From Pseudothauera lacus (GTDB lineage: Bacteria > Pseudomonadota > Gammaproteobacteria > Burkholderiales > Rhodocyclaceae), in NCBI RefSeq assembly GCF_003034845.1, contig NZ_PZKC01000001.1:203463-267462 (forward strand): 64,000 bases of DNA, in the 5' to 3' direction. Within the stretch, counting starts at the first letter, position 1; the number at the start of each line of letters is the position of its first letter. The notes beneath the pieces were generated by a model. It was not told the origin of the DNA. It saw nothing but the letters and a program-made list of their open reading frames with translations, and did no database searches. Positions 47,930 to 57,005 of the stretch are shown piece after piece. The position numbers and the translations under genes are program-made.

Positions 47930-48490
47930 ATGCCCCTGCTGCCCCAGCCCCGCGAACACGAACTGCCCGGCGACTACGCGCGCCGCTGCGCCGCTTACGC
48001 GCTGCTTGCCCTGCTCTTCGGGGTCGCCACGTCAACCTGGCTGTTCCTGCGCCTGCCGGAGATCTGGGCCCAGGTGATGCCACTCGAAGGTGCCACCTTC
48101 ATGCTCACCGCCACCCTGCTCGGCGGTGTCATGGCGGTGCTGCCCATCGTCGCCGTGGTCGGCTTCATCCTCAGCCTGTGGTATGGCGTGGAAAGCGTAT
48201 ACCGGCCGCGGGCACGCAGCACGCCGCTGGCCGACCGCATCATCGTCACCCTCGGCCTGCTGGTATGGTTCGCGCCGGCGCTGGCGGCCGTTGGCGCCGC
48301 AGTGCAGGCCATGCTCAGCGGCCGCATCCACTTCGTGCGCCCGCCGCGCGACTACTTCCTCGCCACCGACCCCACCGCCTTCTGGCAAGGGGTGGGATTC
48401 TGGCTGATCATGGCCGGCCTGTTCGCCTTCCTCGCCTCGCGTTACTGGGCACCGCGACTGTTCCCCGGGCGCCACAGCGAGAACGCCTGA
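47930..48490 (+). CDS. four-helix integral membrane protein, unknown function
   Basis: A 186-residue protein I do not recognise. Four hydrophobic segments are visible near 21-40, 57-85, 103-129 and 152-172, separated by charged loops. It carries no enzyme motif. The frame opens at a TTG, but ATG at 47930 is preferred. It follows imuB after 57 bases on the same strand and ends seven bases from the convergent M61 peptidase, so its link to DNA repair is only by position. Confidence 0.7.
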   Translation: MPLLPQPREHELPGDYARRCAAYALLALLFGVATSTWLFLRLPEIWAQVMPLEGATFMLTATLLGGVMAVLPIVAVVGFILSLWYGVESVYRPRARSTPLADRIIVTLGLLVWFAPALAAVGAAVQAMLSGRIHFVRPPRDYFLATDPTAFWQGVGFWLIMAGLFAFLASRYWAPRLFPGRHSENA

Positions 48491-48497
48491 GCGCGGC

Positions 48498-50270
48498 TCA
48501 CTGCCCCAGCCAGGCGCGACGCAGCTGCTGCGCCGCCACGCTGGCGCGCGGCAGCGCCGCCAGCGTGACCTGATCGGCCGGCGGCACCCCCAGCTCGACC
48601 TCGAAACACATCAGTTCGTCGCGCCGGAAGGCGTGCACCTGCACCCGTTCGCCGGGCCGGCGGCGGCCCAGCAGGGCATCAACGGCATTGGCAGTAGCAG
48701 CTTTCAGGCCGTCGATGGCGACCAGCACATCACCGGCCGCCAGGCCGGCGCGCTGTGCCGGGGCGTCGCTGTATACCGTTGCCAGGCGGGCCTCAGCAGC
48801 GCCGCTGGCGAACTTCACCCCCAGCCACGGCAGCGCTGCCGCCGCAGCCGCCCGCCAGCCAATGCCGAAAGGCTTCAGCAGGCGCGCCAGCGGCAGATCA
48901 GCGGTACCCTCGACGGCGCGCCGCAGCCAGCGCGCCAGCGCCGTACCGCCCACCTCGGCGACGGCGGCAAAAATGCCATCCTCGGGCACCCCCGGCGTTC
49001 CGCTGCCATGGCGCCGCCACAGCACGCGCATGACCTCGTCGAGACTGCCTCCCTGCCCTGCTGCGCGCAGTTGCAGGTCGAGGGCGAGCGCCACCAGGGC
49101 GCCCTTGGCGTAGTAGCTCACCACCTCGTTGGGGGTGTTCTCGTCCTGGCGGTAGTACTTGGTCCACGCATCGAAGCTCGACTCCGCCAGGCTCTGGCGC
49201 TTGCGCCCGGGCCCGCGCAGGACCGCGGAGATGCTCTTGCCGAGCAGGCCGAGATAGTCATCGACGCCGATCACCCCGCTGCGCACCAGGGCGAGATCGT
49301 CGTAATAGGAGGTGAAGCCTTCGAAAGCCCACAGCAGTGCAGTGTGGTTTTCACGGCTCAGATCATAGGGCACGAAGGCCGCCGGCTTGATGCGCTTGAC
49401 GTTCCAGGTATGGAAGTACTCATGGCTGCACAGGCCGAGAAACTGGCGGTAGCCGTCGGTGGGCACCTTCATCCCCTGCCAGGGCAGATCGGCGCGGCTG
49501 GTCAGCAACGCGGTGGAGGCGCGATGCTCCAGCCCGCCATAGCCCTCGCCCACCACCATGGTCAGGAAGGCGTAGTAGTCCATCGGCGGTGGCGCACCGA
49601 AGAGGTCGATCTGCCACTGGCAGATGCGTGCCAGATCGGCGCACAGGCGCTCGCCATCGCAGTCGTGGCGGCCACTGAGGGCGATTTCGTGGGCGACCCC
49701 GGCGGCCTCGAAAGCGTACACGGTGAAGCGCCCCATCTCCACCGGGTGGTCGATCAGCTCCTCGTAATCGGCGGCGCGGTAACGCCCGAAGGCATGGGAG
49801 CGCACCCCGCCGGCCGGCGGCATCGCGGTGATCACCCGCCAGTCGGCAAGCTCCGCGTCCGCGGGCGGCAGGATGTCCACCTCGCAGGGACAGTGCTCCT
49901 GCCCATGGACGCGCAGGAAGACGCTGCTGCCGTTGAAGAAGCCGTGCGTGCGGTCAAGATGAGCGCTGCGCACCGAGAGATCCCACGCATAGACCTCGCA
50001 ATGCACACTCAGGGCCTGCCCGCCGGGCACCGGCGCCGCGCGCCAGGTCTGCTTGTCGAGTTTCTCCAGGGCCACCGCACGGCCACCCGCTTCGGCACGG
50101 ATGGCGACGATGTGCCGGGCGAAGTCGCGGATCATGTAGCTGCCGGGTATCCAGGCCGGCAGACTGAAGAGCTGCCCGCCCGCAGCCGGGCCGGCAACCG
50201 TGCAGGTGACGGCGAAAAGGTGGGCGGCAGGGTCGAGCGCGCAGATGCGGTACTGGAGTGGAGCGGTCAT
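48498..50270 (-). CDS. M61 glycyl aminopeptidase with PDZ domain
   Basis: A 590-residue metallopeptidase. The zinc motif H283-E-Y-F-H287 (CSHEYFHTWNVKRIKP), WAFEGFTSYYDDL and the C-terminal PDZ domain (AQRAGLAAGDVLVAIDGLKA, about 515-575) are diagnostic of the M61 family. It removes N-terminal Gly or Ala from peptides. I start at ATG 50270 (MTAPLQYRICALDP); the longer frame upstream is non-coding. No signal peptide is obvious. Confidence 0.88.
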   Translation of the reverse strand: MTAPLQYRICALDPAAHLFAVTCTVAGPAAGGQLFSLPAWIPGSYMIRDFARHIVAIRAEAGGRAVALEKLDKQTWRAAPVPGGQALSVHCEVYAWDLSVRSAHLDRTHGFFNGSSVFLRVHGQEHCPCEVDILPPADAELADWRVITAMPPAGGVRSHAFGRYRAADYEELIDHPVEMGRFTVYAFEAAGVAHEIALSGRHDCDGERLCADLARICQWQIDLFGAPPPMDYYAFLTMVVGEGYGGLEHRASTALLTSRADLPWQGMKVPTDGYRQFLGLCSHEYFHTWNVKRIKPAAFVPYDLSRENHTALLWAFEGFTSYYDDLALVRSGVIGVDDYLGLLGKSISAVLRGPGRKRQSLAESSFDAWTKYYRQDENTPNEVVSYYAKGALVALALDLQLRAAGQGGSLDEVMRVLWRRHGSGTPGVPEDGIFAAVAEVGGTALARWLRRAVEGTADLPLARLLKPFGIGWRAAAAAALPWLGVKFASGAAEARLATVYSDAPAQRAGLAAGDVLVAIDGLKAATANAVDALLGRRRPGERVQVHAFRRDELMCFEVELGVPPADQVTLAALPRASVAAQQLRRAWLGQ

Positions 50271-50325
50271 GGCCGGAGACGGAGGACGGAAGGGAGCGAT
50301 TCTACGTCCTTTGCGCCTCCCGCCC

Positions 50326-50356
50326 GCGGCACTGCACAAGAATTGGGCAGTGCCGC
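50326..50356. terminator. 10-bp hairpin upstream of the M61 gene
   Basis: GCGGCACTGC (50326-50335) pairs with GCAGTGCCGC (50347-50356) around an 11-nt loop. It lies in the 228-bp gap between the Lon-like gene's stop and the peptidase start. It could end the Lon-like transcript or sit in the peptidase leader; the lack of a minus-strand U-run leaves this open. Confidence 0.4.
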
Positions 50357-50450
50357 AAAACGCCTTTGCCTCAGTCACCTGCGCAAGGGCCCCACAACTT
50401 GTCCACAGGCCTGTCCACGCTGGATGGGGATAGATCTCCACCCCGGGCGC

Positions 50451-50493
50451 GCTCCCGGCATCCGCGCCGCGGATCGCCGGGGACGCCGGGAGC
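50451..50493 (-). terminator. GC hairpin just after the Lon-like gene
   Basis: GCTCCCGGC (50451-50459) pairs with GCCGGGAGC (50485-50493), six bases after the Lon-like TAG stop on the minus strand. A GC-rich loop can pair further. No U-run follows. Confidence 0.4.
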
Positions 50494-50498
50494 AGGCC

Positions 50499-52928
50499 CT
50501 ACTCCCGTGAATGCTGGCGCGTGCGGCGCGGCGCACGCGGATGCTGCTCGCCGGCGGCGTGGCGCGCTGCGGTCATTTCCGCCAGCGCCCCGGCGACGCG
50601 TTCGTTGAGCGTGCCGCGCGGCAGGATGCCCTTGGCGTCGGCAACCCCGGCGGGCATGCCGGTGAGCACCTCCATGGCCTGATCGACACTGTCCACCGCA
50701 TGGATGGCAAAGCGTCCGGCCGCCACTGCGGCAACGACGTCCTCGCGCAGCATGAGATGGCGCACGCAGGCCTGCGGAATCACCACGCCCTGCTCGCCGC
50801 TCAGCCCGCGCGCGACGCAGAGGTCGTAGAAACCCTCGATCTTCTCGTTCACCCCGCCGATGGCCTGCACGCCACCGAACTGGTTGATCGATCCGGTGAT
50901 CGCCAGCGACTGGCGGATGGGCACCCCGGAAAGGGCGGAAAGCAGCGCGCACAGCTCGGCGAGGGAGGCTGAATCGCCCTCCACCGGGGCATAGGACTGC
51001 TCGAACACCAGACTGGCGGACAGCGACAGCGGCTGGTGACGGGCGTAACGGCTGGCGAGGAAGGCCGACAGGATCAGCACGCCCTTGGAGTGGATGGCGC
51101 CACCGAGTTCGGTTTCGCGCTCGATGTCGACCACGTCGCCGTCCCCCAGGCGCACCGTCGCGGTGATCCGCATCGGATGGCCGAAGCGCTCGCCGCCCAG
51201 CTCGACCACCACCAGGCCGTTGATCTGCCCGGAACGCGCACCTGCGGTATCGATCAGCGTGGTGCCGTCGAGCATGCTTTCGCGCACACGCTCGGCGTAG
51301 CGCCCGAAACGCCGCGCGCGCGCGGCGATGGCCTGGTCGACGTGGGCCCGCTCGACCTGCGCCACAGCGCCCTGACGGGCGAGCAGATCGGCTTCACGCA
51401 TCACGTCGGCGAGCAGGCGCAGCTGCAGGGTGAGGCGGCCGCTGTCCTCGGCCACCCGCGCGGCGTGCTCGACCAGCCGCGCCACCGCAGCGCCGCCGAA
51501 TGGCTGCAGCGCAGACTTGCGCGCCATGCCGGCGAGCAGGCGGGCGAACTGCAGTTCGCTGGCGGGGTTGCGCGGCAGATCCTCGTCGAAGTCGGCCGCC
51601 ACCTTGAAGAGCTCGGGAAAATCGCTGTCGTTCTCGTTGAGAAGATAGAACAGCTCGCGCTCGCCGATCAGCACCACCTTCAGCTCGCACGGCACCGGCT
51701 GCGGCTCGAGGGTCAACGGGGCATTCCAGCCCTGCGCCTCGGAAGGCGGCTCGATACGCACCTCGCCACTGCGCAGGACGCGCTTGAGGGCCTCCCAGGC
51801 ATAGGGATGGCTGAGCAGGCGCTCGGCGTCGAGCACCAGGTAGCCCCCGGCGGCACGCTGCAGCGCACCGGCACGGATGAGGGTGAAGTTGGTGGTCACC
51901 GTACCCATCTGTGCCAGATGTTCGATGCGCCCGACGAGTCTGGCGACCGCCGGGTTGTCCTCGCTGATCACCGGCGCGCCGCAGGTGGCAGCGTTGTCGA
52001 CGAGCACGTTGACCTGGTAGCGGTGGAAGCCGCTGACGCCCTCCTCGTCGTCGTCGCCGTCGTCATCCTCGTCGCCGCGCCGCCACACCGTGCCGCTGTC
52101 GAGGAGATCGGCGGCAATGGCGTCGAGCAGGCGGCCGACTTCCGGCAGGTCGGCATGGCGGGCACGGACCTCGCGCATCAGGTGGGCGACCACTGGTGCC
52201 AGCGCATCGCGCCCGGCACGCACGATGGCCTCGTGCAGGCTCTTGCGCCAGCCCGGGAACTGGTCGAGCAGATCGGCGAGGCGGTCGCTCCACACGTCAA
52301 CGAGGGTCTCGCAGGCCTTGCGGTCTTCCGCCGGCAGGGCCTCGAAAGCTTCCGGACTGAGCGGCTCACCGTTGCGGCTGGGGGCGAAGACGAAGCCCTG
52401 TGGCGTGCGCAGCAAGGCCAGGCCATCGGCGGCGCAGGCATGGCCGATCTCCTGCAAGGCGCGTTCCTCGCGGTCCTGATGGGCTTCCTGGAGGGCTTCG
52501 ATACGCTTGCTGTGGGTGTCGCTGTCGAGCGCAGCCTCGATCGCCGGACGCAACTCGCGGATGAAGGTCTGCATGTCCGCGCGCAGGGCGGCGCCGCGAC
52601 CGGCCGGCAGGGTCAACAGACGCGGGCTGAGCGGATGATCGAAGTCATGGACGTAGCACAGGTCCGCAGGCTGCGGACGACTGGCGGCCATCTCGCGCAG
52701 CACGCGCAGGGTGGTGGCATGGCGCCCGGTGCCGGGCGCACCGAGGACGAAGACGTTGTAGCCGCGGTGGTTCATGCCGAGGCCGAAGCGCAACGCCTCG
52801 TCGGCGCGGGCCTGGCCCAGGCTGCCGGGCAGTTCTTCGAGTTCGTCGGTGCTGGCAAACGGCAGGCGGCCGGGATCGCAGGGCGTGCGCAGGCGCCCGG
52901 CATCGAGGGCGCGGCTGGGGACGGTCAT
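50499..52928 (-). CDS. Lon-family ATP-dependent protease (LonB/YcbZ-like)
   Basis: An 809-residue soluble Lon relative. An AAA-like N-domain begins GRLPFASTDELEELPG and has the loop LGAPGTGRHAT (63-71), where the usual Walker A lysine is Arg-His. A helical insert follows, then the ATPase core around EDNPAVARLVGRIEHL. The C-terminal S16 peptidase domain has S653 (EGDSASLAELCALLSAL) and K696 (GGVNEKIEGFY). It would degrade unfolded or regulatory proteins. I start at ATG 52928. Confidence 0.88.
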   Translation of the reverse strand: MTVPSRALDAGRLRTPCDPGRLPFASTDELEELPGSLGQARADEALRFGLGMNHRGYNVFVLGAPGTGRHATTLRVLREMAASRPQPADLCYVHDFDHPLSPRLLTLPAGRGAALRADMQTFIRELRPAIEAALDSDTHSKRIEALQEAHQDREERALQEIGHACAADGLALLRTPQGFVFAPSRNGEPLSPEAFEALPAEDRKACETLVDVWSDRLADLLDQFPGWRKSLHEAIVRAGRDALAPVVAHLMREVRARHADLPEVGRLLDAIAADLLDSGTVWRRGDEDDDGDDDEEGVSGFHRYQVNVLVDNAATCGAPVISEDNPAVARLVGRIEHLAQMGTVTTNFTLIRAGALQRAAGGYLVLDAERLLSHPYAWEALKRVLRSGEVRIEPPSEAQGWNAPLTLEPQPVPCELKVVLIGERELFYLLNENDSDFPELFKVAADFDEDLPRNPASELQFARLLAGMARKSALQPFGGAAVARLVEHAARVAEDSGRLTLQLRLLADVMREADLLARQGAVAQVERAHVDQAIAARARRFGRYAERVRESMLDGTTLIDTAGARSGQINGLVVVELGGERFGHPMRITATVRLGDGDVVDIERETELGGAIHSKGVLILSAFLASRYARHQPLSLSASLVFEQSYAPVEGDSASLAELCALLSALSGVPIRQSLAITGSINQFGGVQAIGGVNEKIEGFYDLCVARGLSGEQGVVIPQACVRHLMLREDVVAAVAAGRFAIHAVDSVDQAMEVLTGMPAGVADAKGILPRGTLNERVAGALAEMTAARHAAGEQHPRAPRRTRQHSRE

Positions 52929-53033
52929 GCTGAATGGTGCTCCTTGGGCTGTGCGTTGGAACGCTGCCCCTTCAGCGGGGCAGCAACGCAGCGATGATCG
53001 CACCAAAACGCCGCGCCGGCACCATGGGGTCTG

Positions 53034-55907
53034 TCATGAGGACGGACCCGATGCATAGCGTGCGAGGATTTCCTCCGCGTCCATCGGGCGGGCGAAATGA
53101 TAGCCCTGGCCGACGTCGCAGCCGATCACGCGCAGGTAGTCGGCCTGCTCGGCCTCCTCGATGCCCTCGGCCACCACCACCATGCCCAGCGTCTTGGCCA
53201 GCGACACGGTGGCGTGGACGATGGCGGCGTCGTTGGGGTCGGTGAGCATGTCCTTGACGAACTCGCGGTCGACCTTGAGTTTGTCGGCCTGGATCTGGCG
53301 CAACATGATCAGCGAGGAGTAGCCGGTACCGAAATCGTCGATGGCAAAGTGCACCCCGCGTTCGCGCAGCGCGGCGATCCACGCCAGGGTCTCCTGGCCG
53401 GCATCGACGAAGGCGGACTCGGTGAACTCGATCTCCAGCGCCGCCGGCTGGGCAATGCCGCTGTCGATGATCTCGGTCATCTGCTCCAGCCCGCGACCAC
53501 CGCGGAACTGGGTGGCCGAGACGTTGATCGCCACGCGCCCGACGTCGAGCCCGCGTTCATGCCAGCGCGCCCACTGACGGCAGGATTCGGTGAGCACCCA
53601 GAGGCCGATCTCGCCCATCAGGCCACGGCTCTCCGCCAAGGGAATGAAACGCAGCGGCGGGATCAGGCCGAGCTTGGGATGCTCCCAGCGCAGCAGCGCC
53701 TCGACGCCGACCAGGCGCCCGCTGCCGAGATCGATCTGCGGCTGATAGACCAGCTTGAGCTGGGAAAGCTCGGCGGCGCGGGCCAGATCGTGAATCAGTT
53801 CGGCGTCGTTCTGCACCTGCGCGGTCATCGAATCGTCGAAGTACACGTAGCTCGCCCGCCCGGCACCCTTGGCCTTGTACAGCGCGATGTCGGCGCGGCT
53901 GATGAGGTCCTCGACATCGGTGACGTCGCGGCCGGGCATGACGATGCCGATGCTGGTATTGCTGTGCAGGCGCATCAGGCCGATCTCGAAGGACTCGCGG
54001 AAGCTCAGCAGGATCTTCTCGGCAAGCACCGCGGCATCGGCCGGCGCATTGATGCCGACCTGCAGGATGGCAAATTCGTCCCCGCCCAGCCGGCTCAGCG
54101 TATCGGTCTCGCGCAGCAGCCCGCGCAGCCGTCCGGCGACCTGGCGCAGGAGCTCGTCGCCGACCGAATGACCGAGGCTGTCATTGACGTCCTTGAAGTG
54201 GTCGAGATCGAGGATCAGCAACGCAAAGGGCGTGCCGTGGCGGGCGTACTGGCGCAGGGCCTGGTTGAGGCGGTCGCGGAAGAGACGGCGGTTGGGCAGG
54301 TCGGTGAGCGCGTCGTGGTAGGCGAGGTGGTTGATGTGGGCCTCGGCCTGCTTGCGCTCGGTGACGTCCTCCTTCACCGCGACGTAGTAGATGATCTGCC
54401 GGTTCTCGTCGAAGATCGGCGAGATCGAGGCCTGCTCGTAGATAAGATCGCCATTGCGCGTGCGGTTGATGAACTCGCCCCGCCAGACCTTGCCGGACTG
54501 GATGGTGGACCACAGCTCGGCATACACCTCGGGCGGCACCTTGCCGCTCTTGAGCATGCCCGGATTGCGCCCCAGCACCTCCTCGGCGGCATAGCCGGTA
54601 ACCTCGGTAAAGCGCGGATTGACGTACTCGATGGTGCCGTCGGGGGCGGTGATGACGACCGTCGCCGGACTCTGCTCGACCGCCGACGACAGGCGGCGCA
54701 GCTGCATCTCGCGATCGTAGATCTGCGTGCTCATGTCGTTGAAGGTATCGATGAGGTCGCCGATCTCGTCGCCGCGCCGCACCCCTTCGATACGCTGGTA
54801 ACGCCCCAGGCGCATGTTGCCCACGGCCTCGTGGAGGCGCTCCAGCGGCAGGGTGACGCTGCGCCGCAGGTACAGCAGACCGATCACGAAAACCACCAGT
54901 GCCGCGAGTGCGAGACCAGCCAGGCCGGCGGAGAACAGCGCATCGCGCTGCTCGGCGAGCTGCTGGCGGCTGAGTACGAACATCGCCGTGTTGCGGCTGC
55001 CGTCGCCAAGCAGCCAGTCGCCGGCGCCGAGCACATGGGTATCGTCCACATGCCAGCGGATCGCCGCCAGCTTGACCGCGCCGCGTTCGTCGATGGCACT
55101 GGTCGCTGCCGCGGCGGCCGGCGGGATGATGTCGGGCATGCTGTGGCTGAACAGCTTGCGCTCGCCGACGATGCCGAAGGCCGTGCCGGTCTGCGCGGCC
55201 ACGCGTTCGACAAACTCCGCATCCAGACAGGAGCCCAGCATCACCCGCCCCATCTCGCGCATCCCGGTGGTCGTGCGCACCACCACCGCACGGCTGGCAA
55301 ACAAGGCCGGACCGCCATTGGTGGCGCAGGGCATCACCACCGGCCACTCCCCGGTACCGATGGTGCTGCCGGCAGCCACCCGGGTGACGAACGGCTGCAG
55401 GGAGCCGGCGGGGCCGAAGGTGGCGTCGCCCTCACGCATCACCTGGACCTCTTCGCCAGCGCTGTGGCGCGAGAAATAGGCCTTGAAGTCCTCGTCGCCG
55501 TAACGCCACCAGGCGCCGATCGGCCCCTGCGGGCCGACGATCACCGCCCAGTCGGCGGTGGTCGCGCGCGCCAGGTCGGCCAGGTCCCGTGCCAGCTCGC
55601 GCGCCGGCGGATCGAAGAGGGCGACATTGGCGGCTTCGGGATCGAAATAGTTGGCAAACAGCTCCACCGTCGCCACCACGTTGCGGCGCTCTGCCATGGC
55701 CTGGGCAGAACCGGCGAGCAAGGCCGCGCGCTGGTCGACGTGGTTCTGCAGGGTGGTGAAGGCCGTCTCGATGCGCGAGCGGCGCTCGACCTCGACCTGA
55801 TGGCTTTCGAACAGCAGATAGGCAAAGCCCGTCACCGCCAGCACCGCGGCCACCGAGATGAACCACAGCAGCAGCAGGCGCTGGGTGAGGCGGAACAGGC
55901 GTGCCAT
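53034..55907 (-). CDS. membrane sensor with HAMP, PAS, GGDEF and EAL domains
   Basis: A 957-residue c-di-GMP enzyme. One N-terminal transmembrane helix (about 13-33), a periplasmic sensor domain to about 285, a second helix (about 290-310), HAMP, a PAS domain (FTEVTGYAAEEVLGRNPGML) with PAC, then GGDEF (608-612, with the RETD I-site just upstream) and EAL (736-738, VGVEALLRWEH). Both catalytic motifs look intact, so it may make or break c-di-GMP. The upstream gene, six bases away, encodes a periplasmic binding protein that may feed it a ligand. Confidence 0.92.
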   Translation of the reverse strand: MARLFRLTQRLLLLWFISVAAVLAVTGFAYLLFESHQVEVERRSRIETAFTTLQNHVDQRAALLAGSAQAMAERRNVVATVELFANYFDPEAANVALFDPPARELARDLADLARATTADWAVIVGPQGPIGAWWRYGDEDFKAYFSRHSAGEEVQVMREGDATFGPAGSLQPFVTRVAAGSTIGTGEWPVVMPCATNGGPALFASRAVVVRTTTGMREMGRVMLGSCLDAEFVERVAAQTGTAFGIVGERKLFSHSMPDIIPPAAAAATSAIDERGAVKLAAIRWHVDDTHVLGAGDWLLGDGSRNTAMFVLSRQQLAEQRDALFSAGLAGLALAALVVFVIGLLYLRRSVTLPLERLHEAVGNMRLGRYQRIEGVRRGDEIGDLIDTFNDMSTQIYDREMQLRRLSSAVEQSPATVVITAPDGTIEYVNPRFTEVTGYAAEEVLGRNPGMLKSGKVPPEVYAELWSTIQSGKVWRGEFINRTRNGDLIYEQASISPIFDENRQIIYYVAVKEDVTERKQAEAHINHLAYHDALTDLPNRRLFRDRLNQALRQYARHGTPFALLILDLDHFKDVNDSLGHSVGDELLRQVAGRLRGLLRETDTLSRLGGDEFAILQVGINAPADAAVLAEKILLSFRESFEIGLMRLHSNTSIGIVMPGRDVTDVEDLISRADIALYKAKGAGRASYVYFDDSMTAQVQNDAELIHDLARAAELSQLKLVYQPQIDLGSGRLVGVEALLRWEHPKLGLIPPLRFIPLAESRGLMGEIGLWVLTESCRQWARWHERGLDVGRVAINVSATQFRGGRGLEQMTEIIDSGIAQPAALEIEFTESAFVDAGQETLAWIAALRERGVHFAIDDFGTGYSSLIMLRQIQADKLKVDREFVKDMLTDPNDAAIVHATVSLAKTLGMVVVAEGIEEAEQADYLRVIGCDVGQGYHFARPMDAEEILARYASGPSS

Positions 55908-55913
55908 GCTGGA

Positions 55914-56864
55914 TCAGAAAATCGGCGCGATGCGCTCGACGTTGTCGCGCGTCACCTTGACGGAGTCGACGACCACCTCATGCGGCACCGCCTCGCCGCG
56001 GAGGATGCGCAGGGTAATCTCGGCGCCCTCCTCGGCAAAGGTGGGATAGCGGAAGCTGGCATCCTGCTCGCCCTTGCGGATCGCCTCACGCGCCTCGGCG
56101 ATGTAGTCGATGCCGACGATGGGCAGACTTCCGGGATCAATGCCGGCACGGCGCAGGGCTGCACGCGCACCCGACGCCATGCTGTCGCTCTGGGCGTAGA
56201 TGGCATCGAAACGCAGCCCTTCGGCAAGTGCCTCCTCGATGGCGAGAATGGCCTTGTCGCGCAGCGAATCGGCCCGCTTCATGGCCACCACGCTGAGGCC
56301 GGGATACTTCTTCAGTTCCTCGAAGAAACCTTCGGTACGCTCCATGGCCACCGAGGTGGTGGGGATGTGCTGCAGCACCAGGATGCTGCCCTGCCCCTTC
56401 AGGCGCTCGGCGAGATGACGCGCCGCCTGACGGGCGATCTCGCGGTTGTCGGCGCGGATGAAGCTGGTGTGGGCATCACTGCTGGTGCGGCGGCTGAGCA
56501 GCACCACGGGGATGCCCTGCGCGCGCACCCGCTCGATGACCGGCGCCATCAGTTCGGCATCACGCGGACTGGTGATCAGTACATCGACCCCTTCACTGAC
56601 CAGGCTCTGGATGTCCTGCACCTGCTGGGCGGTGTTGCCGCCGGCGTCGGTGTGGATGAAGCGCACCTCGGGATGGTGCGCAAAGGCCGCCGCCAGCCCT
56701 TCGGTCTGCGCCCGCCGCCAGTCGTTGCCAAGCGTATCCTGGGCAAAACCGACTACCCAGCGCGGCATCGGCTGCTGCGCCTGCACATCGCCGGGAGTGG
56801 ACAACAGAAATCCAGTCGCGGCCAAGACGGCAGCGCCCCCCCGAGAAAAAAACTTGCCCATCAC
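55914..56864 (-). CDS. periplasmic sugar-binding-like protein (LacI/RbsB fold)
   Basis: A 316-residue secreted protein with a signal peptide (about residues 1-29, ending VQA). The type I periplasmic-binding fold shows VVGFAQDTLGNDWRRAQTEG, VDVLITSP, GIPVVLLSRR, AIYAQSDSMASGARAAL and LPIVGIDYIAEA. These proteins usually serve an ABC importer, but none is here. Instead it leads an operon with a GGDEF-EAL sensor six bases downstream, so it is probably the ligand-binding partner of that sensor. Ligand unknown. Confidence 0.87.
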   Translation of the reverse strand: MMGKFFSRGGAAVLAATGFLLSTPGDVQAQQPMPRWVVGFAQDTLGNDWRRAQTEGLAAAFAHHPEVRFIHTDAGGNTAQQVQDIQSLVSEGVDVLITSPRDAELMAPVIERVRAQGIPVVLLSRRTSSDAHTSFIRADNREIARQAARHLAERLKGQGSILVLQHIPTTSVAMERTEGFFEELKKYPGLSVVAMKRADSLRDKAILAIEEALAEGLRFDAIYAQSDSMASGARAALRRAGIDPGSLPIVGIDYIAEAREAIRKGEQDASFRYPTFAEEGAEITLRILRGEAVPHEVVVDSVKVTRDNVERIAPIF

Positions 56865-56988
56865 AACCCCCGTATTGCGGTGTTTTCTTCTTTTCCCGCA
56901 ATAGACCCTAAGCCCGCCATGGTGTCAACCGCACATCGCCGCCAGCCGTGACCTGATGCCCTGCGGCGCGTTCTGGAAACCCGTAAAA

Positions 56989-57004
56989 CTGTATATAGTT
57001 ACAC
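56989..57004 (+). promoter_or_regulatory. LexA box abutting the dnaE2 start codon
   Basis: CTGTATATAGTTACAC is a CTGT-N8-ACAC SOS box. It contains a predicted -10 TATAGT (56994-56999), seven bases before the A of the ATG at 57006. No ribosome site is visible, so the message may be leaderless. Confidence 0.82.
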
Positions 57005-57005
57005 C

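Noticed and set aside
50399..50419. DnaA-box-like words as a replication origin
   Set aside because: Only two imperfect words, no AT-rich unwinding region and no dnaA/dnaN nearby.
53097..56951. 1284-codon plus-strand frame
   Set aside because: Shadow of the GGDEF-EAL and binding-protein genes; no recognisable domain.
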